64,000 bases of DNA from Tricholoma matsutake (taxonomy: Eukaryota > Basidiomycota > Agaricomycetes > Agaricales > Tricholomataceae). The stretch spans positions 2,170,001 to 2,234,000 of the forward strand of contig AP026548.1 in NCBI GenBank assembly GCA_026075535.2, read 5' to 3'. The translations under genes and the position numbers were made by a program. Position 1 is the stretch's first letter. Every line of letters begins with the position of its first letter. This document shows positions 19,741-30,531 of the stretch, in pieces. The notes under the pieces were generated by a model. It saw only the letters and a program-made list of their open reading frames with translations. It was not told the DNA's origin and ran no database searches.

Positions 19741-22700
19741 GCAACAAGTGAATCGTATGCCCTCGTTGCCTATCCATAACCACTTTGAAGTTTTGTCAGT
19801 TGAATCCCTGGAGAATGAATCTGATTTCATGACCATTCCCCTCTCTGAACCTTCAAAGTCAGGTGAAGATGTACCTGCCCCTCCTCTCTCTACCTCTACC
19901 TCATTCCCCAAAATTAAATCATGGGAGCGCAAACTACCACGCAAATATATTGTTGCATCCACTCCCTCTGCACACTCCTTGAACCTGGCGATTGAACTAA
20001 AGACTACCGACACTGGACAGATACTTGGTGTCTCTGCACTCCTAGACTCTGGTGCTACTGGTCTCTTCATTGACGCCGACCTCGCACGACAACATCACCT
20101 GAATACTCGCTCACTCTCACGTCCGATACCTGTTTCTAATGTGGATGGATCCCCAAATGAAGCTGGTGCCATCCGAGAGGTTGTGGACCTGGTCCTCTGT
20201 TACAAAGATCACAGTGAGCATACCCTTTTTGCTGTCACTCAATTAGGAAAGCAGAAGGTGATTTTGGGTTACCCGTGGCTTTGAGACCATAACCCAGAGG
20301 TTGACTGGTGTACTGGGGAGGTTACCATGAACCGATGTCCATCCCGTTGTCGCACTTGTTTCACAGAAGCCAAGCTGGAACATTGCGGACAAAGGGCCTC
20401 GATACAACGCACCCGGAAGTGCTGTGCTGGACCTCTACCAGTGCCAGATGTGGAGTTGGAGGGGGTTCCTGATCTGATGCTGGACTCAGATGATGACGAG
20501 GAGGAGCCAGAGGAAGTTGAGGAAGGGGATCAGATTTTCTACACTGCGATTCGTCCATCACATGAGGTGTGTGCTACATCAAACATATCCCAGCGCCTTC
20601 TTCCACAAAAACAATACTGCTAAATCCTCTGCTGACTCCTTACTTCCTCACCTCCATGAGTTCAAAGACATGTTCTCCAAGGAATCATTCGATTCTCTCC
20701 CTGCATGCAAGCCATGGGACCACACAATCGAACTCATCCCCGGTGCAACCCCTTCCTCCTGCAAGGTCTATCCTCTCTCCCCCGAGGAGCAACGACAGTT
20801 TGACCAGTTTATCAACGAACACCTAGCCTCTGGATGTATTCGACCATCCAAGTCGCCCATGGCCTCTCCCTTTTTCTTTGTCAAGAAGAAGGATGGCTCA
20901 CTTTGACCAGTTCAAGACTATAGAAGGCTCAATGACATCCCGGTCAAAAATCGCTATCCACTACCTCTCATCTCTGAACTCGTGAACCAACTCCATGGAG
21001 TGTGATACTTCACCAAGCTCGACGTTCATTGGGGTTACAATAATGTGAGGATAAAGGAGGGAGATGAGTGGAAGGCAGCCTTTCGTACCAACCGTGGTCT
21101 TTTTGAACTGCTCGTCATGTTCTTTGGCCTTACTAATAGTCCTGCCACCTTCCAGACCATGATGAATGACATCTTCCACGACCTCATCCTCGAGGGCGTT
21201 GTCTGTATCTACCTTGATGATATCCTCATCTTCACTCACACAGTGGAAGAGCATCGTCGCATTATGCACCTCATCTTGGAATGACTTCGACAGTACAAAC
21301 TCTACCTTCGTCAGGACAAGTGCAAGTTTGAGAAGACCAAGATCGAGTACCTCAGCCTAATTATCTCAGAGGGCCAGGTGGAGATGGATCCAGTCAAGGT
21401 GAATGGGGTCATGGCATGGCCGATGCCCACGAACAAGAAAGAGGTGCAGTCCTTTTTAGGCTTCATCAATTTCTACCGGTGTTTTATCAAGGATTTCTCA
21501 CATCATGCACGACCACTGTGCAACTTGACAGGGAAGGAGGCATGGCAGTGGGACAATGCACAGCAGGAGGCATTCGAAAAGCTTAAAGAGATGGTCACTT
21601 ACACTCCCATCCTTACCTTTGCTGACAATTTGCGCCCTTTTTGTGTAGAAGCCGACAGTTCTGACTTTGCGACAGGTGCCGTGTTGTCTCAGCAGTCTCC
21701 GGAGGACCAGAAGTGGCATCCTGTTGCGTTCTACTCCAAGAGCCTTAGTGCTGTGGAATGAAACTACAAGATCCATGACAAGGAGATGTTGGCAATAATG
21801 CATGCACTTGAGGAGTGGCGACACTTCCTCGAGGGTGCCCTACACAAGGTGGAAATTTGGATGGATCACAAGAATCTCGAGTACTTTATGACAGCGAAGA
21901 AATTGAACCGTCATCAAGCTCGTTGGTCCCTGTATCTATCCAGGTTCAACTTCTCCTTGCACCACCATCCAGATCACAGCATGGGGAAGACCGATGCCCT
22001 CTCCCAGCATGCGGATCATGGGGATGGTGGTGACAACAATCAAGACATCATGTTGTTGCAGCCAAACCCATTTACTATCCATGCATTGGAAGGTATCGTG
22101 CCCCAGGGCAAGGAGTGGGACATCCTACATGACATCCGTCACACGAACCATAGTGGTTTATACGAGGATGTTGTGGCCCGAGCTGTTAAGGAACTGAGGA
22201 AGGGATCTACCCTCTCCTTATGTGCGGCAGAGTGGGCAGAGAAGGAGGACTTGTTGTATTTCTGGGATCGCATCTATGTACCCAACGACCCAGACCTTCG
22301 TCGACGTATCATATCCCAACACCACAACTCATGGATTGCTGGTCATCCTGGATGCTGGAAGACCTTGGAGCTCACCTCATGGAATTATTGGTGGCTGCAG
22401 ATGTCACAGCTCATTGGTCAGTATTGCCGTACTTGTGACCTTTGCTTACGCACCAAGACTCCTCATCGCAAACCCATTGGTGAGCTACACCCTCTCCCCA
22501 TCCCAGAAAGTCGTTGGGATGTCATCAATGTCGACTTTGTGGTGGAGTTGCCAGAGTCGAATGGGTTTGATGCGGTGATGTGTACAGTTGACTCTGCAGG
22601 AAAGCGTGGTCACTTCATTCCCACTCACACCACTGTCAGCGCACTGGGTGCTGCCCGCCTCTACCTCCACAATGTGTGGAAATTACATGGACTCCCAGGT

Positions 22701-23620
22701 GCTTTCCTTTCTGACCGTGGGCCACAGTTCGTGGCAGAGTTCACTCGTGAGCCATACCGACTCCTGGGGATCAAACTCCTCGCTTCGACCCCAAACCGAT
22801 GGTCAGACTGAACGAGTCAACCAGGAATTGGAGGATACATCCATGTCTTCATCAATGAATGCCAGGATGTTTGGGACGACCTCCTTCCCTTGGCCGAGTT
22901 CAGATACAACAACCACATCCATGCTTCCACTCAACAAACCCCCTTCTTCTTGGACACTGGATGGCACCCACACATGGGATTCGAACCTCACCAGGCCCCC
23001 TCGCATATTGAGACAGTGAATGAGTTTATGGAACGCATGAGGGACAGTTTGGAGGAAGCGAAGGCAGCCTTGGCGAAGGCAAAAGAGGACATGGCACACT
23101 TCTACAATCAACGCCACTCTCCAACGCCGCAGTACAAGGTTGGTGATCGAGTTTATCTTGACTCCAGTGACATCTCCACTACCCATCCATCCAAAAAACT
23201 TTCCCATCGCTTCCTGGGACCTTTCCCCATTGTCAAGTGCATGCCTATTGTCTACGCCTCCCAGCCTCCATGTCTAGACTTCACCCAGTCTTCCACGTTG
23301 TGAAACTCCTTCCAGCTCCCTCAGATCCTTTCCCAGGGCACCGTTCATGACCACCACCGCCACCTACAGTCGTGGAGGGAGAACCCCAGTATGAAGTCAA
23401 GTCAATCTTGGACAGCCGGTTACGTTGAGGGAAGCTCCAGTATTTGGTACACTGGAAGGGTTATGGGTATGAGGAGAACTCATGGGTCGAGGAGTCCGAT
23501 GTGAATGCCCCTCAGTTAGTCAAGGAGTTCCACCAATGGCACACTGCTGCACCATGTTGCATTCAAGTCAGTGACTTTGGTTGTATGCGATTTCGAATGC
23601 ATCGGGGCAATGCATCTTAG
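19700..23620 (+). pseudogene. pol: Gypsy copy 2 pol remnant
   Basis: Protease (LLDSGATG), RT with YLDD, RNase H, integrase and chromodomain are all recognisable in order. CGA-to-TGA stops at 20282, 20904, 21003, 21282 and 23426 interrupt it, with a further stop near 21757 (AGA to TGA) and frameshifts near 20598 and 22795-22850. One long open stretch survives (21786-22811, RNase H to integrase core). Non-functional. Confidence 0.92.
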
Positions 23621-23631
23621 AGGGGGGGTGA

Positions 23632-24054
23632 TGTAAGGGGACTATAGGGTGCCCCACATGCTTCTCCTATTTTTTACATTTGTCCTGTATTTTTTCTCGC
23701 CTCGTTTCCTTCTATTCTTCATTTTCTATGATTTTTCCCTTATTTTATTACTAATTTCCCCTTCTACTGCATTTGTGCATGTTGACAGTTTTATATTTAG
23801 AGACGGAGTACCCTTCCAGCATCTACCCCTTGGTATTATGTCATGCGGCGGCCTTGATCAGCCTATCTCCGCCTTTTCTATTTTTAGTTATTATTTGATT
23901 TTTGCAGTTTTCACATATACTGGGCACTGGCAAAGGGATCTTTAGAGTTTTCTCTTTGGATTTCCCTTTGCTAGGTGCGCCCCCAATCCCTGTACTATGT
24001 AGCATAATTTTAACTTCGGATTTCCCTTTGCTAGAGGCTAAGGTTGCCCTTACA
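23632..24054 (+). repeat. Gypsy copy 2 3' LTR
   Basis: 423 bp, the longer LTR form, which includes a roughly 120-bp T-rich block (TTTTCTCGCCTCGTTTCC and following) absent from copy 1. Preceded by the polypurine tract AGGGGGGGTGA. Confidence 0.9.
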
Positions 24055-24059
24055 GACAC

Positions 24060-25235
24060 AGAAATTCCCAAGCTCATTAACATTTGTCCCTCCTAGCTGC
24101 AATTCCACATGTATTGTCTTGTATGTTCAGTTGTAGATAGTTGAATAAATTGATTACATATCTGTCTTTTCTGATTGATTTTTGGGGACCTGTGAGCTGG
24201 CAAAATTGTGCCAAGTTATCTGCCAGTCAGTGGCACTGCCACATGTTATCTGCCATGTTATCTGCCATTTGCCTTCAATCCTCTCCCCTACTCTCAATCC
24301 TTCTGACCTTTGAGGTTCTATTATTATAATGCATTGACAATAGCCTTGTACTTGTGCCTGGCTGATATTTAGAATATCAGGTGCTCTGTATTTTTCAAAT
24401 TTGTAGTTTCAAGTTTAAAGTTTTCACACATCATGATATTGTAGTGCTGAAGATTTGCACAGTAGCTTCACTCTCCTCATTGTACCACAATGTGACAAAT
24501 TCAGCATTCTGTGCAAGTAGAGGTTCTACCTCCTGGAGCCCATAATAATTGCCTGAGTTAGTGAACACAGCTTGAAAATCCAAGTATTCTCATGACCACT
24601 GACAAATTCAGTGAAGGAATCCAACCTCTGAACCCCTTTGTACATCCCTTCTTACAATTAATCCACTGATGTATAGTACGTGTTTCATTGGGATACAGCT
24701 GTGAGTTGTTGGAACTTGGCTGAAACTGCCAAGAAACTGCCAAAACTGAGCTGTTACTAGGTAAACAAAAATGGAGGGAAGCTTCCACTGCCTTGAAGTG
24801 CAAATTTAGGTATTTTGCCAGCCAGAGCATGTACCTACATGAGCAGGAATTCTCTCAAGCAAATCTTTGCTATTCTTAGTTCTTTTTACACAATTTGCAT
24901 CTATTTATACCCAGTACATTGGACGGAAAACCAAGATTGGTGACTTGGGGCAGACACGATCGTAATTTTAACACGTGATAAGTATCTTCATGTGATCTGG
25001 CAGATAATAACATTACATCAATTTCCTCGGCCCACAGATACCCAAATAAATTTTGAAAAAGACAGAAACATGATATTTTTTATATTATTTGTTGTACTAT
25101 TTGCATGCAAGGCAGGGTGACAGGTAGAACTACAGCAAAGAGAGACGAATGTCGTTAGTGATCGATATCGGCGATTGCCGTTGCTAATATAACCAGCAGA
25201 TCCTCTTCGCAAACCCAATCCCCATAACTCCCATC
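24060..25235. other. Mostly empty; upstream region of the lectin gene
   Basis: No gene recognised. A short coding-like patch on the minus strand (about 24440-24585, containing TNSGNYYGLQEVEPLL and VTLWYNEE) could be a remnant of an unidentified protein. From about 24900 CpG frequency rises, and TAATATAA (25185-25192) lies about 45 bp before the lectin ATG as a possible TATA element. Confidence 0.4.
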
Positions 25236-25936
25236 ATGGCAAGCATCCAAGAACAAAGGACCTACAAAATCATCAACGTCAGGTCTGACACTGTTCTTGA
25301 CCTGTCGGGCACTGATGGTCACTCTAGTACGTATATGCTATTGCATCGACCTCTTCATCAGTTGTCTCAGATATTGATCACAGTCAGCGGATGGAACGAT
25401 AATGGCGGAGACAACCAGAAGGTCCATAGACGATTGGCGATAACTCACTCATTTCACTGAGATCTTATTCTTTAGTGGACACTCGGAAGGCTGGACAACC
25501 AATGGACTTTCAGGAATCGAGGAAACGGTCGCTACCTCGGTCTCAATAGCAATGAACTTCAGGACGGCACCCGTCTCCAAGGCGTCGATCAAGAATTTGG
25601 CTGGAACGTCTTTCACGATGAGAGGGACAATAGCGCATTCAGGTACTTAAACCCTCCCTCAGCCGATTTTCTTGTCAGTTACATATCATCAGGATCTTTG
25701 TTCCTGGATCAACGTTGAACATTGACCTTAACCAAGGTAAAATCGATAATGGGACCACGGTCCACATCTGGTCTCAATGGGAAACCCAGCAGCAGACCTG
25801 GAGGTTCGAAGAAGGTGAGTCTACCGTTTGGTCGTTTCTTCTGTTGGTTAATCGCGTGCTAGTGTGATGTTGATGTGACGACGACGCATCGCCGAATGTG
25901 TGAATCTCAGAAGATGAAATCACAACTGTAAGATAG
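25236..25936 (+). CDS. Ricin-B type (beta-trefoil) lectin, five exons
   Basis: Exons 25236-25326, 25384-25421, 25476-25642, 25693-25814 and 25911-25936 join in frame to 147 codons plus stop. The introns (57, 54, 50 and 96 bp) all run GT to AG. The protein starts MASIQEQRTYKIINVRSD, followed by VLDLSGTDG and GGDNQKW; QxW-type motifs recur (NQKW near residue 44, QQTW near the C-terminus), as in carbohydrate-binding beta-trefoils. The length and the YxIxNVxSxTxLDL start resemble small cytoplasmic mushroom lectins proposed to act against grazers such as nematodes and insects; the sugar specificity cannot be read here. No signal peptide. Normal CpG and no defects make it the only convincing host gene in the window. 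Confidence 0.85.
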
Positions 25937-26386
25937 AGTTGCAAACCAATGTACTGTAGCATGATGAAGAATTTGATTCATTTCGAAGTGATACGTACGT
26001 CGCTGAACTAGGGGAACTTACTTTGCGCATAGAATGAATTATGGCACAATCAGGAAAGGACTTGTGATCATCAGTTGATCCTTTCGATGGTCCTGAGTAA
26101 CCATTGTTGTCCAGGTTTCTAGGTTTCAGATTCGATCACGACCACCGCTTATTCATAAACGGAAGTTGATATCCTATGGCAAGATTTGAGCAGGATTGTG
26201 AACCTGGATATCCATCCCAGGAACGGGCCGGTGACGGAAGCGGAACCCCTTTGAGGATAAACCGATATGTTCGAATATCGCCGATGACTCTACCGCTGAC
26301 TTCATTAACAATAAACTAGATTAGTCAGGACGCGATAACTGCATGAAGAAACACGCAAGAAACTATTGAAATAATGTACTCAGGGT
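25937..26386. other. Lectin 3' flank, no gene seen
   Basis: CpG-containing single-copy-looking DNA with no long reading frame. It probably includes the lectin 3' UTR and polyadenylation region; AATAAA-like ACAATAAAC occurs near 26310. Confidence 0.45.
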
Positions 26387-26480
26387 TGTTGAAGAACAAC
26401 CACGATATTAAGTACCTATTGAAATAATGCTAGATACTCTGTAAGTAGGGTTAAAAGTCATCACACATCAAAATATTAGT
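26387..26480 (-). repeat. Partial Copia LTR
   Basis: Shares TACTCTGTAAGTAGGGTTA (26433-26451) and GTTGTTGAAGAACAACCAC with the Copia LTR piece at 32770-32934, in a different order, so it is another copy or another part of the same LTR family. GGTTGTT-GAAG-AACAACC forms a small hairpin. Confidence 0.45.
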
Positions 26481-26499
26481 CAGCGTGGGGCAGGAGGAT

Positions 26500-26668
26500 G
26501 GGGGAAAGAGGGATGGGGGGGTAGGAGGTGAGGGATGGGGGGGTAGGAGGTGAGGGATGGGGGGGTAGGAGGTGAGGGATGGGGGGGTAGGAGGTGAGGG
26601 ATGGGGGGGTAGGAGGTGAGGGATGGGGGGGTAGGAGGTGAGGGATGGGGGGGGGATGGGGATGGGGC
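26500..26668. repeat. G-rich 22-bp minisatellite (left part)
   Basis: About six near-perfect copies of AGGGATGGGGGGGTAGGAGGTG. Each unit has several G runs, so quadruplex formation is likely. The array appears to continue after the inserted element at 28671. Confidence 0.9.
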
Positions 26669-26823
26669 TGTTATTTACACTGCCCCACCTATTCTGATTA
26701 TTCCAACCGGATTCCAATTATTCCAACCAGATTCCATTTATTCCGACTGGATTCCAGTTATTCCAGACTCCAAGTTATGCTATAATTAACTTACAGTATA
26801 CAACAGTGGAAAGTCAAGTCAAG

Positions 26824-26915
26824 TCAAACTTCGAGTCCTGAAGTTCCTCAGTTCAAGGCCTCATGATAAAGTCATCATGTGACAAACCAAACACTGCACT
26901 CAACCAGTTGAGCCA
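26824..26915 (-). other. tRNA-like module
   Basis: The minus strand shows a good A box TGGCTCAACTGG (26904-26915) and a weaker B-box-like GGACTCGAAG (downstream, about 26829-26838). It faces the left terminus of the element. This is the weakest of the five modules. Confidence 0.35.
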
Positions 26916-27235
26916 CAGGAGAATTATTAGCTAGCTATTATAAAGTTTATTTCTGACATTCAAACTCATAACTTAATTTTTTCGAAGTAGATAATTAAGA
27001 TCAAAATTTTTAAATTTGATTATATATATACATAAAACTAACCCCTTGCATTCAGTGCGATGGGGGAGGGGGAGGTGTAATAATACTAAATAATTAAAAC
27101 TACAAAAAAACTCTCCCCACACAAAATGTGGGGGAGGGGGAAAATAAAAATAAAAACTTACATATGGCCCAGGAGACATCGTCCAACATCTCCTGGGCCC
27201 TCATACCTGCTTCCCGGCATCTGTAGCCCCCACAA

Positions 27236-27720
27236 TTGACCCTACAAGCAGAAGCTCATAGGCATGGGGTGGGTGCCATGTTGTTCGGCAGTGGTCTTCT
27301 GCCCCTCCTTGCTCACACCTGCCGCCATAGCAAACCACACCAATCATCCACCCTACGAGCAGTTGCTCATAGGCATGGGGGTGGGTACCATGGCGCTCGG
27401 CATCATTGTCCAGCCCTGGTGGTGGTGTCCTGGTGTTGTGGGTGTTGTCGTCCCCATTTCCTCATCACCAGCATTGTTCCACCCATCATCCACCCCATGA
27501 GCAGTTGCTCATGGGGCTGGACACAGGTCGTGTGTCATGTGGTTGGTGCTGGTGTCAGTGTTGGTGCCAGTGTTGTTGTTGGGTTGTCCTGGTGGGTCCT
27601 GGGGCCATTCCTCATCATGGTGGGGCCCTGCCGCTTGTTCCTTGTCATTTTCGATGCCCGCCATCATCCACTCACCCTACCCAACCTGCAAGCAGGTGCT
27701 TGCAGCGCTGGGAATGGGGG
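27236..27720 (+). repeat. Palindromic GAGCAGTTGCTC units
   Basis: Four units around 27240, 27345, 27490 and 27670. The best is CCCCATGAGCA (27493-27503) and TGCTCATGGGG (27506-27516), an 11-bp perfect palindrome. In one frame the units read HPPYEQLLIGMG or HPPHEQLLMGLD. Further copies lie at about 190, 14005, 14085, 14175 and 30845. The reading frames across this region are probably a by-product of the repeats. Confidence 0.55.
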
Positions 27721-28323
27721 GTGGGTTGGCATTTTCTGTTTTGGGGGGCTGTGCACATCAGCGCGACATGGTGCATGTACAGGTGTTGCCATGTGCTTAC
27801 CGGGCAGGTATCCCCCTCCTGGGGTCTCCTGGCATCCCTCTGTGCCCTCCTAACCTGCATCGACGGCCTCACATCCTGTTTGAATGGGAGGAGGGGGGGA
27901 TGGCGTGGTTATGGGCATGTGTGGTGCATTTTTCATGGTTGTAGGTCATCACCAATGAAGTACAACCTAAAAATTAAAAAAATACAATTAGTTAATTCAT
28001 AAAAACAAACAATGAAAAGAAAAAAACTTATCTATGGCCCAAATGACAGTTGCTGTTGTTTGGGCCTGCATTCTGTCCAGTCAGCTCATTTGATGGTGGT
28101 GGTGATGGTGGGGTGATGGTGGAGTGGGCATGGGAATGGTTCATGGTGGGTGATGGTGATGGTAGAGAGGAGAGGAGGGAGGTGGCGTTGATGACCATGG
28201 TGGTGGTGGTTGTGAGCTGGCAGTCACATGTCACATGTCATGCAATGCATGTGTGCATAATGGCTATGCACCCTTGGTTGGGTAATAAAAGCATTAAATG
28301 TATGCAAGGACATAATTGCTTGG

Positions 28324-28381
28324 TAGCTCAATGGTTAAGTGTGCTGTTATGTGTGTAGACCTAAGGTCAAGTGTTCAATTC
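28324..28381 (+). other. tRNA-like (Pol III A/B box) module
   Basis: A box TAGCTCAATGG (28324-28334) and B box GTTCAATTC (28373-28381), 48 bp apart, near tRNA spacing. Faces the right terminus of the element. The acceptor stem does not pair by eye. Confidence 0.5.
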
Positions 28382-28670
28382 TCATTGATGTTGAACTTTT
28401 ATTTGGGAAAGCATGTGCATTCCAGTGAGTCTGGTTATTCCAGTTGTTCCGGTTATTCTGGTTAGTCCAGTTATTCCAGTTAGTCCGGTTGTGATGAGTC
28501 CAGTCAGATTCCAGGGATTCCAGGTGTAAATTTGATGCTTATTCTGACTGGAATTGTGCTGTATAGGGAGAACTACATACAAAAAAAATTCTACCAGATT
28601 CTGGAAATTGTGGAAATTCCAGTTGGACTAACTGGAATCCGACTGGAATAGGTGGAGGAGTGTAATGTAC

Positions 28671-29402
28671 TTGGATGGGGAGGTGAGGGGGGGGGAAGAT
28701 GAGGGATGGGAGGGGGAGAGGAGGGGAGAGAAGGAGAGAGGGGGGAGGGTAGGAGGGGAGGAAGAGAGAAGGGAAGGAAGAGAGGGGGAGGGAAGGTAGG
28801 AATGGGGGGGGGGGGGGGGGGGGGGTAGGAGGGGGGGAGAGTGGGGATGGGGGGGGGATGGGGAGAGTGGGGATGGGGGGGGGATGGGGAGAGTGGGGAT
28901 GGGGGGGGGACGGGGAGAGTGGGGATGGGGGGGGGGATGGGGAGAGTGGGGATGGGGGAGAGTGGGGATGGGGGGGGGATGGGGAGATTGGGGATGGATG
29001 GGGAGAGGGGGGGGAGGGGAGAGAGGGAGAGGGAGAGAGAGGGAGAGGAGGGGAAGGGGGGGATAGGGAGGGGAAGGGAAGGGGGGGATAGGGAGGGGAA
29101 GGGAAGGGGGGGATAGGGAGGGGAAGGGAAGGGGGGGATAGGGAGGGGAAGGGAAGGGGGGGATAGGGAGGGGAAGGGAAGGGGGGGGATAGAGAAGGGG
29201 GGGGATAGAGAAGGGGGGGGATAAAGAAGGGGGGGGATAGAGAAGGGGGGGGATAAAGAAGGGGGGGATGGGGAGGGGGGGGATAGAGAAGGGGGGGATA
29301 GAGAAGGGGGGGATGGGGAGGGTGGGGGATAGGGAAGGGGGGGATAGGGAAGGGGGGGATAGGAAGGATGGAGAGAGGGGGAGTGGGGAGGAGTGGGGGG
29401 GA
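28671..29402. repeat. Purine-only G-rich array (about 700 bp)
   Basis: The plus strand is almost entirely G and A: units such as GGGGAAGGGAAGGGGGGGATA, GGGGGGGATAGAGAA and GGGGATGGGGAGAGT, plus a run of more than 20 G near 28804-28826. Strand asymmetry of this degree supports quadruplex or triplex structures. Proline-rich reading frames on the other strand are artefacts of it. Confidence 0.92.
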
Positions 29403-29539
29403 GTAAATGCTTATTCTTTTCATCAGGCTTAATGTGCTTCTTCTGAGTACCCCATGCAGTGCTGCCTGGAAGAATGAGCAACCAGTGGCAGCTTGACAGT
29501 CCTCAGTGCTACTGCACTCCTCACTATATTTGTGTTCAG

Positions 29540-30531
29540 TGAATGGTGCCTAGCCTCAGCCTTTGGCTTTTATTTCTGCCAATGTCTCTGCTGCCCAAAA
29601 TGAAGATCTATTTACTCCAAACAATCAACATCCTCCCTTTCCCTGTGTATAACCATCTTCTGCCTGCTCTTGCACAACAGCCAGTTGGTCATGCAGTTCC
29701 TGCTGTGCCACAACAACTACAACTACAACCTCTTCCACAACAGCTTGCTGCATTTCCTCCACTACAACAGCCAGTGGGTTGTGGTTATGGTCAACATCAT
29801 GGTCATGGTCAGTGGCATGATCATGGTTATGGTTGTGGTCATGATGCTCCTGTAGAGCCATACTACCAACAACCTCTTCAGTTGGTGTTTGCCATGCAGA
29901 ATATGCAACATGCAGATCAACCTCCTGTACCTCCTGTGAGTAAAATTGTCCTGATATGTGTATATATTCATAGCATCTGTTTAGATGCAAAATATGTAGC
30001 ATGCAGCTCCAGTTCCACCTGCACCATCTCTGCCTATTGCATGCCAACCTTTCAATCCAAACAGGCCTGTGCATGACATGGGTTGCATGAATGTTCAGTG
30101 CCCTTTCTGTGCTGCACTGTATTGGATGGCTTCACTAGCTCATCCAATGCTTGCCCTAAATTTGGCATGTGCTGCTTTAGTGGAGAGATTGACTTACCTC
30201 ACCTGCATAATCTTCCTCATGAGCTATCACAACTTTTGGCCAGTCAGGATTATATCAGCAAAGAATTCTGCAAGCACATATTCAGAAATACAACAATGCT
30301 CTTGCGATGACTTCCATTGGCTGAAGTACAGTCCAGGACATTAATGATGGTGATGGCCCTTACATATGTCTTCAACCTACATGGGGAGCTTACTCATAAA
30401 GCAGGTTCTCTTCTTCCATCAGAGATTGAAAACCCTGTGAATGCTCAGCTCTACATCTATGATCCTAAGCTCTTCACTATCATAAAAACCATCCAGAAAT
30501 ACCCATCTGAAATGAGAGACTGTAATGACAC
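29540..30531 (+). pseudogene. Helitron 2 Rep N-terminal remnant
   Basis: A Gln/Pro-rich stretch (VPQQLQLQPLPQQ) is followed, in shifting frames, by HDMGCMNVQCPFC, PKFGMCCFSGEIDLP (about 30140-30190) and LASQDYISKEFCKHI. The cysteine pattern is the zinc-binding region found upstream of the Helitron_like_N domain. YNNALAMTS and FNLHGELTHKAGSLLP then align with Helitron 1 residues at about 1057-1190. Many stops. Coding resumes at 31933 after the hAT-like insertion. Confidence 0.75.

Larger units (their letters stand above)
18108..24054 (+). mobile_element. Ty3/Gypsy chromovirus copy 2, full length but decayed
   Basis: Same family as 6774-12574, bounded by GACAC duplications (18103-18107 and 24055-24059). 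The LTRs differ in length (362 versus 423 bp). Coding sequence is complete in layout but carries many stops, most from CGA to TGA, plus a few small indels (for example near 20598 and 22795). Pattern: loss of CpG by transition, as expected from cytosine methylation. Confidence 0.95.
26675..28665. mobile_element. TTACACT-family TIR element, complete copy
   Basis: 1991 bp from TTACACTGCCCCACCTATTC (26675) to its inverse ending GGAGGAGTGTAA (28665). Subterminal TTATTCCAGT-type minisatellites lie at both ends, followed by tRNA-like modules facing outward at 26824-26915 (minus) and 28324-28381 (plus). The interior has palindrome/intron-like modules (27166-27199 and 28036-28066, minus orientation) and four units encoding PPHEQLLMG-like peptides. 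It splits a G-rich array; flanks TGTTATT and TGTACTT are only loosely similar. No transposase. Confidence 0.65.

Noticed and set aside
26500..26668. CRISPR-like array
   Set aside because: Units are contiguous 22-bp G-rich repeats without spacers, in a eukaryote.
27236..27853. 205-residue protein gene
   Set aside because: The frame crosses palindromic repeat units and intron-like modules and has repeat-driven composition.
28324..28381. Functional tRNA gene
   Set aside because: A and B boxes are present but no acceptor stem or convincing anticodon arm could be found; same for the other four modules.
28539..29481. Two overlapping proline-rich proteins of nearly 300 residues on the minus strand
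   Set aside because: Pure artefact of the G/A-only strand; frames follow the repeat units.
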